Source: Halorubrum vacuolatum
GTDB taxonomy: Archaea > Halobacteriota > Halobacteria > Halobacteriales > Haloferacaceae
DNA length: 64,000 nucleotides
Assembly: GCF_900188065.1 (NCBI RefSeq)
Contig: NZ_FZNQ01000001.1
Location: forward strand, 372,001-436,000
Direction: 5' to 3'
Part shown: positions 1-8,986 of the stretch, piece after piece
How the letters are laid out: each line of letters starts with the position of its first letter
Numbering within the stretch: position 1 is the stretch's first letter
Notes under the pieces: generated by a model
Database searches by the model: none
The model's input: the letters and a program-made list of their open reading frames with translations, nothing else
Told to the model about the DNA's origin: nothing
Position numbers and translations under genes: made by a program

Positions 1-64
1 GGAAGCTACGGGTAGCCGGTTCGTGGACGATCCGCGTCCCACGACACCGCGTCAATCCCCATCC

Positions 65-439
65 ATGAGCTTCGAAGTACCCGACGACTTACGGTATCTG
101 GAATCGCACGAGTGGACCACCGACGGCGACGTCGTCAAGGTCGGTATCACCGACTTCGCACAGGACGAGCTCGGCGACATCGTCTTTCTCGAGTTGCCCG
201 CCGACGGCGACGAGCTCAGCGCGGGCGACGCCTTCGGCGTGATCGAATCGATCAAGGCGGTATCGGACCTCTATGCGCCGGTCTCCGGCGAGGTCGTCGC
301 GGTCAACGAGGAGCTGTTCGACCGCCCGGAACTGGTCAACGACGACCCATACGGCGACGGATGGATGCTCGAGGTCGAACTCGACGAGCCGTCCAGCGAC
401 CTGCTCGATGCCGACGCCTACGCCGAGCAGATCGCGTAA
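65..439 (+). CDS. gcvH: Glycine cleavage system H protein
   Basis: Lipoyl carrier of the glycine cleavage complex; it shuttles the aminomethyl group from GcvP to GcvT and then to the lipoamide dehydrogenase. The 124-residue product has the normal family length, and the lipoylation motif [13 protein letters not shown] places the modified lysine at about residue 64. The ATG at 65 was chosen over an in-frame upstream start at 23 because family members begin just before the YLESHEW segment. gcvPA and gcvPB follow on the same strand. A gcvT gene would be expected just upstream, outside the window. The identity is secure. Confidence 0.97.
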   Translation: MSFEVPDDLRYLESHEWTTDGDVVKVGITDFAQDELGDIVFLELPADGDELSAGDAFGVIESIKAVSDLYAPVSGEVVAVNEELFDRPELVNDDPYGDGWMLEVELDEPSSDLLDADAYAEQIA

Positions 440-442
440 GGC

Positions 443-514
443 GGATGGACGCGAGAACGCATCCAGCGGGGACGGACGCGTGAACCGACCCGGCACGGAC
501 GGATGCGTGAACGG
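443..514 (+). repeat. Three imperfect direct repeats after gcvH
   Basis: Just after the gcvH stop there are three diverged copies of a GGACGCGTGAACG-like unit, near 443-459, 469-487 and 493-514. They are not coding in any convincing frame. The last copy also forms the left arm of the hairpin at 493-525. Confidence 0.5.
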
Positions 515-525
515 GCCGTCCGTGC
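493..525. other. Hairpin between gcvH and gcvPA
   Basis: GCACGGACGG at 493-502 is perfectly complementary to CCGTCCGTGC at 516-525, with a 13-base loop. It lies in the 276-base gap between gcvH and gcvPA. It could stabilise or end the gcvH transcript or separate expression of the two genes. That role is inference; only the inverted repeat is seen. Confidence 0.6.
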
Positions 526-715
526 GATCGCACGCCGATCCGCTCCGTTCGCGGATCCACAGCGACAGGCCCATACCGATCCGGTCCTGAGCGATCGATC
601 GGATACCGAAGACACACGACGCATCGGCACCGTGAGAACCGGTCCAAGCGACTCGGACCAGCCCACCGATCCAGCGACACATGACCATGAGACCCACCGG
701 AGGAACACGATCACG

Positions 716-2035
716 ATGAGCGGAAGCCCATACGCACCACACACGCCGGCGGAGACGGCGGCGATGCTCGATGCCGTCGGCGTCGACGACGAGGAGGAAC
801 TGTTCGACATCCCCGAGGAGGTCGCCTTCGACGGCGAGTTCGGGATCGAGCCGCGAACCGAACGCGAGATCCGCGCCGAATGCGCCCGGTTGCTCGCGCG
901 CAACGACGACCTGACCGAGTTCCTCGGGCGGGGCCACTACGGCCACTACGTCCCGAGCGTCGTCGACCATCTCGCGGACCGCGCGGAGTTCATCACGAGC
1001 TACACGCAGTATCAACCCGAGATCACCCAGGGGTTCCTGCAGGCGCTCTTCGAGTACCAGTCGATGCTCGTTGAGCTCACCGGCCTGTCGATCGCGAACT
1101 GCTCGATGTACGACGCGGCGACGGCGCTCGCGGAGTCGGCCACGCTCGCGGACCGCGTTCGCTCGACGACCGGCGACGTCGTCCTCGTTCCCGAACAGCT
1201 CCGTGAAGGCAAACGGGAGGTGCTCACGAACTACTGTGACGGCGCGGACCTCACCGTCGAGACCTATCCGATGGACGATGGGATCGTCGACGTCGATGCG
1301 CTCGCCGAGCGGGCTGGCGAGGACGTCGTGATGATCTACGCGGAGAACCCAACTGTCCGGGGCTGTATCGAGGAACACCTGACGGCGATCGGCGAGGTCG
1401 CCGACGAGACCGACGCGCTGTTCACGCTCGGCTCCGACGTGGTCGCGCTCTCGGTGCTGCAGGAGCCCGCGAGCGTCGGCGCGGACGTCGTCGTCGGCGA
1501 GGCCGGCGCGCTCGGCATGCCGCCGGCGTACGGGATGGGGCTCGGCCTGTTCGCCTGCGCGGAGGAGTTCCTCCGGCAGGTTCCCGGCCGGCTCGTCGGC
1601 GCAGGTGAGGACGCCGAAGGAACGCGAGCGTACACGCTCACGCTCCAGACCCGCGAACAGCACATCCGGAAGGAGCGGGCGACCTCAAACATCTGTACGA
1701 ACCAGGCGTGGGTGGCGCTTCGGGCGGCGATCCACGCGGCGACGCTCGGCCCCGACGGGCTCGTCGACCTCGCGAACGACTGCGTACGGGAGGCCGAGAC
1801 GATCGCGGCCGCCATCGACGACCTCTCCGGTGCGTCCGCGCCGGTCCACGACCGACACCACTTCCGCGAGTTCGCGGTCCGAACTGACCAGCCCGCCGCG
1901 GCGATCGCCGGCGACCTGGAACGAAAGGGGTTCGCCGTCCACGTCATCGGCGAACACCTCCTGCAGGTCTGTGTCACCGAGTTGAACGCGGGGGAGGCGG
2001 ACGCGCTCGTTGAAGCGTTCTCGGAGGTGCTCTGA
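716..2035 (+). CDS. gcvPA: Glycine dehydrogenase (decarboxylating) subunit 1
   Basis: N-terminal half of the split P protein, which decarboxylates glycine with PLP and passes the aminomethyl group to GcvH. The 439-residue product carries typical GcvPA stretches such as [17 protein letters not shown] and [12 protein letters not shown] near the N-terminal third. The ATG at 716 is favoured over the longer reading frame because a GGAGG ribosome-binding site lies at 699-703 and the family starts with a short leader like this one. The stop is one base before the gcvPB start, so the two subunits are translationally linked. Archaea and many bacteria use this two-gene form instead of one long GcvP. 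Confidence 0.96.
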   Translation: MSGSPYAPHTPAETAAMLDAVGVDDEEELFDIPEEVAFDGEFGIEPRTEREIRAECARLLARNDDLTEFLGRGHYGHYVPSVVDHLADRAEFITSYTQYQPEITQGFLQALFEYQSMLVELTGLSIANCSMYDAATALAESATLADRVRSTTGDVVLVPEQLREGKREVLTNYCDGADLTVETYPMDDGIVDVDALAERAGEDVVMIYAENPTVRGCIEEHLTAIGEVADETDALFTLGSDVVALSVLQEPASVGADVVVGEAGALGMPPAYGMGLGLFACAEEFLRQVPGRLVGAGEDAEGTRAYTLTLQTREQHIRKERATSNICTNQAWVALRAAIHAATLGPDGLVDLANDCVREAETIAAAIDDLSGASAPVHDRHHFREFAVRTDQPAAAIAGDLERKGFAVHVIGEHLLQVCVTELNAGEADALVEAFSEVL

Positions 2036-2036
2036 G

Positions 2037-3470
2037 ATGATCTACGATCAAGCCAGCTACACGCGTGAAGGGGAGGACCGGCACGAGCCGCTGCTCTCGG
2101 AGAAGGGACAGAAGACGGTCGATGTCGAGGAGGCCTCGCCGCTGCCCGACGCGCTCACACGCGACGAGCTTACCCTTCCGAACCCCTCGGAACCGGAGGT
2201 CGCCCGCCATTACACCCGGCTCTCACAGATGAACTGGGCGATCGATTCGGGGCCGTATCCGCTCGGCAGTTGCACGATGAAGTACAACCCCAAGTTCATC
2301 GAGGACGTCGCCGCCGACCCGAACGGCGCGGTCCATCCGGACCGGTCGGACCGCTCGGTGCAGGGGACCCTCGAACTGCTCGCCGGGCTGCAGGAGTATC
2401 TCGCGGCGATCGGCGGCATGGACGCCGTGACGCTGCAGCCCCCGGCGGGTGCGGCCGGCGAGTTCACCGGCATCCTGATCGCGAAGGCGTATCACGAAAA
2501 ACAGGGGAACGACCGCTCGGAGGTCGTCATCCCGGCGTCCGCACACGGGACGAACTTCGCGACCGCGGCGATGGCCGGCTATGACGTCGTCGAGCTCCCC
2601 TCCGGCGAGGACGGCCGTGTCGACGTCGAGGCGCTCGACGCCGCCGTCGGCGAGGACACCGCCGCGCTCATGTTGACCAACCCGAACACGGTCGGGCTCT
2701 TCGAGCGCGACATCGCCGAGATCGCCGACATCGTCCACGACGCCGGCGGGCTGCTCTACTACGATGGCGCGAACCTCAACGCCCTGCTCGGCCGGGGTCG
2801 TCCCGGCGATATGGGCTTCGACGTGATGCACTACAACGTCCACAAGACGTTCGCGACCCCTCACGGCGGCGGCGGCCCCGGAGCCGGACCCGTCGGCGTC
2901 GTCGAGGAGCTCGCCGAGTTCCTGCCGACCCCGCACATCCGGGAGGTGAACGACGGCAAGATCGGCTATGAGACCTACGAGCCGGAACACTCGATCGGGA
3001 AGGTCCACGGCTTCGCCGGCAACTGGCTCGTGTTGATAAAGACGTACGCCTACATCGCCCGCCTCGGCGACGCCGGGCTCTCCGATGCCGCCGCGAAGGC
3101 CGTGCTCAACGCGAACTATCTCGCCGAGCAGATCGACTTGGAAATCCCGCACGGGCCGTTCCACCACGAGTTCGGAGCCACCGCGGGCGATCGCGACGCC
3201 GCCGATGTGGCGAAGGGGATGTTGGAGTACGGCGTCCACCCGCCGACGACGAAGTGGCCGGAGATGGTGCCGGAGGCGATGTTGACGGAGCCGACGGAAG
3301 CGGAGAGTCAGGCCTCGCTCGACCACCTCGCCTCGGCGTTCAACCGGGCGTATGCCGACGACGACGAGGCGCTCGCGGCCGCGCCGACACGAACGACCGC
3401 CCGCCGGATCGACCAGGCCGATGCGGCGAGGAACCCACGGCTCTCCTGGCAAGCGCTGGGAGAGAGATAA
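2037..3470 (+). CDS. gcvPB: Glycine dehydrogenase (decarboxylating) subunit 2
   Basis: C-terminal half of the split P protein. It holds the PLP-binding lysine, seen as K270 in HYNVHKTFATPHGG, followed by the glycine-rich GGGGPGAGPVG loop. The 477-residue length fits GcvPB. The ATG at 2037 follows the gcvPA stop by one base, which indicates coupled translation and a heteromeric enzyme. An in-frame start at 2010 inside gcvPA was rejected because its leader is not conserved-looking. Together with gcvH the cluster lets the cell break down glycine to CO2, ammonia and methylene-tetrahydrofolate. Confidence 0.97.
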   Translation: MIYDQASYTREGEDRHEPLLSEKGQKTVDVEEASPLPDALTRDELTLPNPSEPEVARHYTRLSQMNWAIDSGPYPLGSCTMKYNPKFIEDVAADPNGAVHPDRSDRSVQGTLELLAGLQEYLAAIGGMDAVTLQPPAGAAGEFTGILIAKAYHEKQGNDRSEVVIPASAHGTNFATAAMAGYDVVELPSGEDGRVDVEALDAAVGEDTAALMLTNPNTVGLFERDIAEIADIVHDAGGLLYYDGANLNALLGRGRPGDMGFDVMHYNVHKTFATPHGGGGPGAGPVGVVEELAEFLPTPHIREVNDGKIGYETYEPEHSIGKVHGFAGNWLVLIKTYAYIARLGDAGLSDAAAKAVLNANYLAEQIDLEIPHGPFHHEFGATAGDRDAADVAKGMLEYGVHPPTTKWPEMVPEAMLTEPTEAESQASLDHLASAFNRAYADDDEALAAAPTRTTARRIDQADAARNPRLSWQALGER

Positions 3471-3496
3471 AATAGCGAAGGGGAGCCCGTACCGGC

Positions 3497-4051
3497 TTAC
3501 AGCGCGTCGGCGAGGCGATCGGCGGCCTCCTCGACGCTGCCCTCGTTCTCGATGAACCGGACGGGGGCGTTTTGATCGCGGGCGTACTGGAGCGCGGCGG
3601 ATCGGTTGAGGTCCTGCTCGAAGGCGATCTTGCGCTCTGTAGCCTCCGGCAGCTCGCGGCTCCCGGATCGTCGACGTTCGAGGATCGTCTCCGGACTCGC
3701 CTCCACGAGCGCGATCGTCCCCGGCGAGACGTCCTCGAGCACCTCTGGAGGAAGCCCCTGAACGTAGCCGGCCCGCGTCTCCACGGCCAGGTGCGTCGAG
3801 AGGATCACGTTCGTCGTGCTGGCCTCATCGGCGACGAACTCGCCCGCATAACGCTGCAGGCGGCGGATCCGTGTCTGGGAAAGCGAGGCGAGGTCCTTCC
3901 GTTCGGTCGTGACGCCCTCCGTCGCGGCCCGTTCGAGCATGACGTCCCCGAAGTTCACGAGCTTGTACCCGTCCCCGAGCTTCCGCCGAACCGTCTGACA
4001 GACGCTCGACAGCCCGACGCCGGTGACGCCGGACACCAACGTGACCGACAT
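3497..4051 (-). CDS. adkA: Archaeal-type adenylate kinase
   Basis: Interconverts ATP plus AMP with two ADP. The 184-residue protein matches the archaeal AdkA family: an N-terminal P-loop-like GVTGVGLSS, then YKLVNFGDVMLE, and a STHLAVETRAGYVQGLP segment corresponding to the family DTH..IKTP..YLPGLP motif. As in other archaeal AdkA proteins, the P-loop lacks the usual GKS/T ending. The ATG overlaps the stop of the upstream DUF5789 gene (ATGA), so the two are cotranscribed. In other haloarchaea adkA often sits near ribosomal and secretion genes; here it does not. Confidence 0.9.
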   Translation of the reverse strand: MSVTLVSGVTGVGLSSVCQTVRRKLGDGYKLVNFGDVMLERAATEGVTTERKDLASLSQTRIRRLQRYAGEFVADEASTTNVILSTHLAVETRAGYVQGLPPEVLEDVSPGTIALVEASPETILERRRSGSRELPEATERKIAFEQDLNRSAALQYARDQNAPVRFIENEGSVEEAADRLADAL

Positions 4052-4335
4052 CAGAAGCTCACCTCGCTTTCCTCGTCCTGCGGCATCGACCCGCGGTCGT
4101 CGTAGTACCGCCGTCCGACGAACTGGGCCCCGACGAGCGACATCAACGTGTCATAGAGGTCGTCGGCCGAGTCGAACTCCTCCACGTCGGAGTGCTCGAT
4201 GACGGCCCCGATCGTCGTGCTCTCCCCGTCCGGCGGTGTCAGCTCGGTGCTCCCGACCGCCTCGATGACCACGTCCCGCGGGACGGGAAACTCAAGCGTT
4301 CTCGCGAACAGGTCGCGAGTCTCTGGTAAGCGCAT
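4051..4335 (-). CDS. DUF5789 family small protein
   Basis: A 94-residue acidic protein beginning MRLPETRDLFARTLEFPV and ending with a GRRYYDDRGS segment. That pattern matches, from memory, the haloarchaeal DUF5789 family, whose function is unknown. No catalytic motif or membrane segment is visible. It is the first gene of a two-gene operon with adkA, overlapping it by the four bases ATGA. The arrangement suggests co-expression with nucleotide metabolism, but nothing more specific can be inferred. Confidence 0.75.
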   Translation of the reverse strand: MRLPETRDLFARTLEFPVPRDVVIEAVGSTELTPPDGESTTIGAVIEHSDVEEFDSADDLYDTLMSLVGAQFVGRRYYDDRGSMPQDEESEVSF

Positions 4336-4376
4336 ACACGTGTCATACGTACCCTATTGTGAAATGCGTATGCATA

Positions 4377-4787
4377 TCAGCGATCCAACGCGTTCTCCCG
4401 TCCGTCAGCGCGCGCTTGCGTTCCCGCCCACGCAACGGACAGGCACGTCAAGGACGGGTTACCGACGACGGTCTCCTCGACGTAGACCGCCATGCCGAAT
4501 ATCGCGAGCACCCCCGCGACGATAATTCCGACGGCGGCGAGCGCCAGCAGCCAGTAGAGCGGGTAGCCCCGCTCGATCGTCAGGTACAGCCCGATCCCGA
4601 CGAGCGCCGGGCCGATCCCCATCAGGAACAGGATGCCGATGGCGATCGCCCACGTCCAGGCGTACTCCCGCGATTCGTGTTCCTCACGCGTGAGTTGAAA
4701 CATGACGTAGGTGACGGCCGCCGCGGCGAGGGTGAGCGCCGCGAGAACGAGTGCAGGTGGGCCGACCGCAAGCAGGAGGGGAGTCAT
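4377..4787 (-). CDS. Small multi-pass membrane protein
   Basis: A 136-residue hydrophobic protein with about four predicted membrane segments: an N-terminal run after MTPLLLAVGPPALVLAAL, then stretches containing AWTWAIAIGILFLMGIG, WLLALAAVGIIVAGVL and the following alanine/valine-rich part. I do not recognise the family. It overlaps the stop of the upstream DUF3267-like gene (ATGA), so it is the second gene of a membrane-protein pair and may act with it. The C-terminal 25 residues are polar and poorly conserved-looking. Confidence 0.7.
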   Translation of the reverse strand: MTPLLLAVGPPALVLAALTLAAAAVTYVMFQLTREEHESREYAWTWAIAIGILFLMGIGPALVGIGLYLTIERGYPLYWLLALAAVGIIVAGVLAIFGMAVYVEETVVGNPSLTCLSVAWAGTQARADGRENALDR

Positions 4788-5446
4788 CGTGGTTCGAAGA
4801 CGTACATGTGTTCCATGTTGATGTCATAAAACACCGTTCCGCGCGGCATCCGGGAGAACCGGTAGAGCGCGTACACGTCGCCGACGGACCCGGCGGTGTT
4901 CAACACGAGGACGAACAACGCCACGGTGGCGACGACCGGATGGGGAACGGCGAGCAGCGGCAGCGTGATAGCGGTGATGACCACCAGCGGTGCGGCCCCG
5001 ATCCGGAGGTTGTGCTCGCGGGTGTGAAACTGGTTGAACACGGCCGCATACACCGCCCCGAACCGCCAGTGAATCCCGTAGCTCACGTCGTAGCCGTACC
5101 GCTCAAAGACGACCCCGTGAAGCAGTTCGTGGACGACGGCGACGGCGAGGAACGCGAACAAAAGCGGGAGCGCCACCTGCGTGAGCTGTAACACGATGGT
5201 AACGTCCCCGGCGGCGTCCGTCTCGAAGACGACGGGGAGGACCGCCGTGCCTTGCAGTTGAAACAGCAGCCACCCATACCCGATCGTGGCGAGTACCGTC
5301 ATGACCATCCCGGCCACGACGAGGGGAAGCTTGGGGTACTCGAACCGGTAGGGGTCCGCGTAGCCCTCGGGCGTCGGCGGCGGGGAGACGGCTTCCGCGG
5401 CCGCCTCCGCTGCCGCGAGCGCGTCCGCGTCGGGTGTCGATGCCAT
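4784..5446 (-). CDS. DUF3267-type membrane zincin-like protein
   Basis: A 220-residue integral membrane protein with a VVHELLHGVVFERYGYD segment near residue 110. HExxH is the zinc-binding motif of site-2-protease-like zincins, and DUF3267 proteins carry it inside a membrane segment. About five hydrophobic stretches are visible. The N-terminal 30 residues are Ala-rich and soluble. The ATG at 5446 is preferred to an in-frame GTG at 5455 because a TATA-like box lies 27-34 bases upstream (5473-5480). It overlaps the next membrane-protein gene. Intramembrane protease activity is likely from family knowledge; its substrate is unknown. Confidence 0.8.
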   Translation of the reverse strand: MASTPDADALAAAEAAAEAVSPPPTPEGYADPYRFEYPKLPLVVAGMVMTVLATIGYGWLLFQLQGTAVLPVVFETDAAGDVTIVLQLTQVALPLLFAFLAVAVVHELLHGVVFERYGYDVSYGIHWRFGAVYAAVFNQFHTREHNLRIGAAPLVVITAITLPLLAVPHPVVATVALFVLVLNTAGSVGDVYALYRFSRMPRGTVFYDINMEHMYVFEPR

Positions 5447-5472
5447 GCTGATCACCCTTCTCGATCACGCGG

Positions 5473-5480
5473 AATAAATA
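5473..5480 (-). promoter_or_regulatory. TATA-like box for the DUF3267 gene
   Basis: On the minus strand the bases read TATTTATT, 27-34 bases before the ATG at 5446. The spacing implies a very short leader or none, as is usual in haloarchaea. Confidence 0.5.
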
Positions 5481-5513
5481 TTGATCACGGCTTCCGCCGG
5501 GCGTTGGAACGTT

Positions 5514-6383
5514 TCAGAGGAACGATTCGATGTGGTCGGCGACCTCCTCGGGGGTGTCGCCGACGGGGACGCCCGCGTCGTTGAGCGCGTCGATCTTGGA
5601 TTCGGCCGTGCCGGTGCCGGAGCCGGAGACGATCGCGCCGGCGTGACCCATCCGCTTGCCCGGCGGCGCGGTGCGGCCGGCGATGAAGCCCGCGACGGGC
5701 GTGTCCATGTGTTCGCCGATGAACCGCGCGGCCTGCTCCTCGTCCTCGCCGCCGATCTCGCCGCACATCACGACGGCGTCGGTCTCGGTGTCGGCCTCGA
5801 ACGCCTCCAGGGCGTCGATAAAGGAGGTGCCGATGATCGGGTCGCCGCCGATGCCGATGGCGGTCGTCTGGCCGATCCCGCGCTCGGTCAGGTTATCGAC
5901 GACCTGGTAGGTGAGCGTGCCGGAGCGGGAGACGAGCCCGACGTTTCCGTCCGCGAAGATGTTGCCCGGCAGAATGCCGAGTTTGGCCTCGCCGGGGGTG
6001 ATGATGCCCGGACAGTTCGGCCCGAGCAGGCGGGTGTCGGTCTCGCCGAGCCGTTTGTTCACCTTCGCCATGTCCTGGGTCGGGATCCCTTCCGTGATGG
6101 CGACGGCGAGATCGAGGTCGGTGTCGAGCGCCTCGAAGATCGCATCCGCGGCGAACGCCGGCGGGACGAAGATGACGGACGCGTTCGCGTCCTCCGCCTC
6201 GACGGCCGCATCGACGGTGTCGTAGACGGGGACGCCGGCGGCCTCCTGACCGCCCTTGCCGGGGACCGCCCCGGCGACGACGTTCGTCCCGTATTCGATC
6301 ATCTGTTCGGCGTGGAACTTCCCCTCCCCGCCGGTGATCCCCTGGACCACCACGCGGGTGTCGTCGTCGACGAAAATGCTCAT
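5514..6383 (-). CDS. sucD: Succinate-CoA ligase (ADP-forming) subunit alpha
   Basis: Alpha subunit of succinyl-CoA synthetase in the citric acid cycle; it makes ATP or GTP from succinyl-CoA. The 289 residues show the CoA-binding start region with [15 protein letters not shown], the [13 protein letters not shown] motif and the phosphohistidine site [13 protein letters not shown] at about residue 247. Length is normal for the family. The start overlaps the end of sucC by the four bases ATGA, giving the usual sucC-sucD order. The enzyme works as an alpha-beta complex in the cytoplasm. Confidence 0.98.
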   Translation of the reverse strand: MSIFVDDDTRVVVQGITGGEGKFHAEQMIEYGTNVVAGAVPGKGGQEAAGVPVYDTVDAAVEAEDANASVIFVPPAFAADAIFEALDTDLDLAVAITEGIPTQDMAKVNKRLGETDTRLLGPNCPGIITPGEAKLGILPGNIFADGNVGLVSRSGTLTYQVVDNLTERGIGQTTAIGIGGDPIIGTSFIDALEAFEADTETDAVVMCGEIGGEDEEQAARFIGEHMDTPVAGFIAGRTAPPGKRMGHAGAIVSGSGTGTAESKIDALNDAGVPVGDTPEEVADHIESFL

Positions 6384-7525
6384 GCGGACACCTCCTTTGC
6401 GTTCTCGACGGCACGCTGGACGGCCGCCTCAAGCGTCTTTTCGACCCCCAAGAGGTCGGTATTTAAGATCTCCATGCCCTCCTCGGCGTTCGTGCCGGCG
6501 AGCCGGACGACGACGGGTTTCGGCAGCTCGTCGTAGCCCGAGAGCGCCTCGTTGATCCCCTTTGCGACCTCGTCGCCGCGGGTGATCCCGCCGAAGATGT
6601 TGAAGACGACGCTGTCGACGTTTGGGTCCGAAAAGACCATGTCGAGCGCGTTCGTCACCCGCTCGGCCTTCGCGCCGCCGCCGATGTCGAGGAAGTTGGC
6701 GGGCGCACCGCCGTAGTAGTCGACCAGATCGAGCGTCGTCATGACGAGTCCGGCCCCGTTGCCGATGATACCGACGTTGCCCGAGAGCCGGACGTAATCG
6801 AAGCCGTACTCGCCGGCTTTCCGTTCGAGGTCGTCCTCGTAGGCTTCGTCCTCCAACTCGGCGAGTTTCGGCTGGCGGAAGAGCGCGTCCTCGTCGATGT
6901 TCATCACGGCGTCGGCGGCGACCACGTCGCGATCGCTCGTGATCATCACCGGGTTGACCTCGATCTCGGTGGCGTCGTTCGCCTCGTACAGATCGTACAG
7001 CGTCGAGACGATCGAGGCGACGTCGCCCGCGACGTCGGCGTCGACGCCGGCGTTGTAGACGACCTTGCGGGCCTGATACGGGTGCAGCCCGAACGCGGGA
7101 TCGACGTGTTCGCGCGCGATCGCGTCGGGTGACTCTGCGGCGACCTCCTCGATGTCGACGCCCCCTTCGGTGGAGACCATGAGGACGGGTTTCCCTTCGC
7201 CGCGGTCCATCGTCACGCCGACGTAGAGCTCGTCGACGAAGTCGACGCCGGACTCGACGAGCACCGTCTCGACGGTGTAGCCTTTGAGGTCCATGCCGAG
7301 GATCTCCTCGGCGTACGTCTCGGCCTCGTCGCGATCGGTCGCGATCTTGATCCCGCCGGCTTTGCCACGTCCACCGACGTGGACCTGCGCTTTGATCGCC
7401 GCCGGATAGCCGATCTCGTCGACCGCATCGAGCGCCTCCTCGACGCTTTCCGCGAGCTGGGAGTCCGGCACCGGAATCCCCGCGTCGGCGAAGATCCCCT
7501 TCGCCTGATATTCGTGAAGCTTCAT
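6380..7525 (-). CDS. sucC: Succinate-CoA ligase (ADP-forming) subunit beta
   Basis: Beta subunit with the ATP-grasp nucleotide-binding domain. The start [20 protein letters not shown], the [10 protein letters not shown] loop near residue 50 and the C-terminal [15 protein letters not shown] segment are typical. Its 381 residues fit the family. It precedes sucD on the minus strand with an ATGA overlap, so both subunits are made together. A TATA-like box at 7552-7558, 27-33 bases before the ATG, supports this start and makes sucC the first gene of the operon. Confidence 0.98.
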   Translation of the reverse strand: MKLHEYQAKGIFADAGIPVPDSQLAESVEEALDAVDEIGYPAAIKAQVHVGGRGKAGGIKIATDRDEAETYAEEILGMDLKGYTVETVLVESGVDFVDELYVGVTMDRGEGKPVLMVSTEGGVDIEEVAAESPDAIAREHVDPAFGLHPYQARKVVYNAGVDADVAGDVASIVSTLYDLYEANDATEIEVNPVMITSDRDVVAADAVMNIDEDALFRQPKLAELEDEAYEDDLERKAGEYGFDYVRLSGNVGIIGNGAGLVMTTLDLVDYYGGAPANFLDIGGGAKAERVTNALDMVFSDPNVDSVVFNIFGGITRGDEVAKGINEALSGYDELPKPVVVRLAGTNAEEGMEILNTDLLGVEKTLEAAVQRAVENAKEVSA

Positions 7526-7551
7526 CCACGTAAACGGCCGGTCACCGTCGG

Positions 7552-7558
7552 CTTAAAT
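7552..7558 (-). promoter_or_regulatory. TATA-like box for sucCD
   Basis: The minus strand reads ATTTAAG, 27-33 bases upstream of the sucC ATG at 7525. This fits a leaderless transcript. Confidence 0.5.
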
Positions 7559-7625
7559 CCTGAACATTCGGCTCCGTGGGGTGAGCTCACGCCGGACCGC
7601 CTCGGAGTGTGTCGTTCGGGGTCGC

Positions 7626-7997
7626 CTACGGCTCCCACTCGCCGCCGACGCGGTCGACGCCCATCATGTTCGCGCCCGGGTGTTCGGTGAACACGACCTT
7701 CTGGTTCGGCTCGGGGACGTCGAACGCCTCGGTCGCATAGCTCATCACCCCGAGCGCGAACGCGCGCTTCCGCTCGGCCGAGCGCCCGCGCCGGATCTCC
7801 GCATCGAGGAACAACAGCGGCCCCTCGACGCCCCGGCCGATGAACAGCTCGCCGGGCTCGCGCTCGCGGATCGTGACCGCGACGTGGCCGCGCTCCGTCG
7901 CCATCTCGTCGGTATATACGTCGGTGACGCGTTCGGCGAACGCCCGTCGATCGCTTGGCGACAACGTGAGGGTCGTGTCGAACTGCAGGAGCGGCAT
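7626..7997 (-). CDS. Tautomerase-superfamily protein
   Basis: A 123-residue protein starting MPLLQFDTTL, so removal of the initiator Met would expose Pro1, the catalytic base of the tautomerase (4-oxalocrotonate tautomerase/MSAD/cis-CaaD) superfamily. The size corresponds to two fused beta-alpha-beta units, as in the long members, and VFTEHPGANMMGVDRVGGEW resembles the C-terminal half of those proteins. Longer in-frame starts at 8090 were rejected because they would bury Pro1. The substrate is unknown. It is a single gene downstream of the divergent region at about 8.0-8.1 kb. Confidence 0.75.
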   Translation of the reverse strand: MPLLQFDTTLTLSPSDRRAFAERVTDVYTDEMATERGHVAVTIREREPGELFIGRGVEGPLLFLDAEIRRGRSAERKRAFALGVMSYATEAFDVPEPNQKVVFTEHPGANMMGVDRVGGEWEP

Positions 7998-8095
7998 ACC
8001 GGGGAGGGGAGGGGAGGGATCTTGTAGCTGTCGCCGATGGCACCGTCTGGCGTACCCCTTCCGGGGGTTCATGATCCCGGCGTCCACCAAAACGA

Positions 8096-8103
8096 TTTAT
8101 ATA
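8096..8103 (+). promoter_or_regulatory. TATA-like box for the small ORF at 8123
   Basis: TTTATATA lies 20-27 bases before the ATG at 8123, so transcription would start almost at the start codon. Confidence 0.55.
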
Positions 8104-8122
8104 GCGGGACGGTTGGTCGTCT

Positions 8123-8335
8123 ATGGTGATCTCCACGAAAGGTCTCTGGCACAAAGTTGCGGACACTATTTCAACCGAAATGATCGTTGAGATCGAAGAG
8201 GCGACCGTGTACGGCGATTTTGAACAGGAGCGGGTCCTTCACTCGGGCCAGGTTCGGATCCTTCCGAACGGCTGGGTTGTGCTACCCACCGACCGTGTCC
8301 TGTCCCCCGAAGCGGTTCATCACATCGATGCATAG
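8123..8335 (+). CDS. Small hypothetical protein, leaderless
   Basis: A 70-codon ORF whose ATG sits 20-27 bases after a clear TATTATA-like box, the standard geometry of a haloarchaeal leaderless gene. The product contains short beta-strand-like runs (EEATVYGDFEQERVLHSGQ, WVVLPTDRVLSP) and is mildly acidic with codon use like its neighbours. I do not recognise a family. The promoter position and the absence of a competing ORF argue that it is real. It lies between the minus-strand tautomerase gene and the plus-strand MaoC gene. Confidence 0.65.
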   Translation: MVISTKGLWHKVADTISTEMIVEIEEATVYGDFEQERVLHSGQVRILPNGWVVLPTDRVLSPEAVHHIDA

Positions 8336-8422
8336 TGCGTTGCTCCGATGGCCCTATGACGCCGGAAACATGACGGATCGATCGTTTAAGACTTAAGAGG
8401 GCGATCGGCGCATGTACGATCG

Positions 8423-8986
8423 ATGACCACCGACTCCACGGATCACGACCGGCGGCTCGTGTCGGGCTGGGAGGGCCGTTACTACGAGGACTTCGCCGTC
8501 GGCGACATTTATAAACACCCGTACGGGCGCACGGTGACCGAGACGGACAACGTCTGGTTCACCAACGTCTCGATGAACCTCAACCCGATGCACTTCAACG
8601 AGGCGTACGCCGCCGAGACGGAGTTCGGCGAGCGACTCGTCGACGGCACGTTCGTCATCGCGCTGGCGGTCGGCATGAGCGTCATCGACGTGAGCGCGAA
8701 CGCCACGGCCAACCTCGGGTACGACGAGATCCGCCACCACGCACCGGTGTATCACGGCGACACGCTCTTTGCCGAGTCGGAGGTGCTCTCGAAGCGCGAG
8801 TCCTCATCACGTGAACACGTCGGGATCGTCACGACCGAGCTGCGGACGTACAACCAGGACGATGAACTCGTGCTCTCGTTGGAGCGGACCCCGATGGTGC
8901 TGAAACGCTCACACGCCGAGCCGAGCGCCGCACAGCCGACCGGCTGGCCGGCGGGGATCGGGACCCAGCCGGAGGACTTGGAGTGA
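8423..8986 (+). CDS. MaoC-like (R)-specific hydratase
   Basis: A 187-residue single hot-dog-fold protein of the MaoC dehydratase family. After YYEDFAVGDIYKHPYGRTVTE comes the conserved region with NPMHFNEAYAAETEFGERLVDG, where the Asp/Asn and His of the hydratase active site fall. Such enzymes hydrate enoyl-CoA or mesaconyl-like CoA esters. The next gene, a CoA-transferase, overlaps it (GTGA), suggesting a shared acyl-CoA pathway. Haloarchaeal mesaconyl-CoA hydratase is about twice as long, so this is more likely a general MaoC protein. AT-rich TTTAAGACTTAAG at 8385-8397 is a plausible promoter. Confidence 0.85.
   Translation: MTTDSTDHDRRLVSGWEGRYYEDFAVGDIYKHPYGRTVTETDNVWFTNVSMNLNPMHFNEAYAAETEFGERLVDGTFVIALAVGMSVIDVSANATANLGYDEIRHHAPVYHGDTLFAESEVLSKRESSSREHVGIVTTELRTYNQDDELVLSLERTPMVLKRSHAEPSAAQPTGWPAGIGTQPEDLE

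Noticed and set aside
1-15. Possible last codons of gcvT ending in TAG at 13-15.
   Set aside because: Only four codons are visible; nothing shows which gene they belong to.
89-1663. Long minus-strand ORF (524 codons) opposite gcvH and gcvPA.
   Set aside because: It is the antisense shadow of GC-rich genes; the product is Arg-rich and has no family.
5481-6536. Plus-strand ORF opposite sucCD.
   Set aside because: Antisense to two certain genes, with no independent support.
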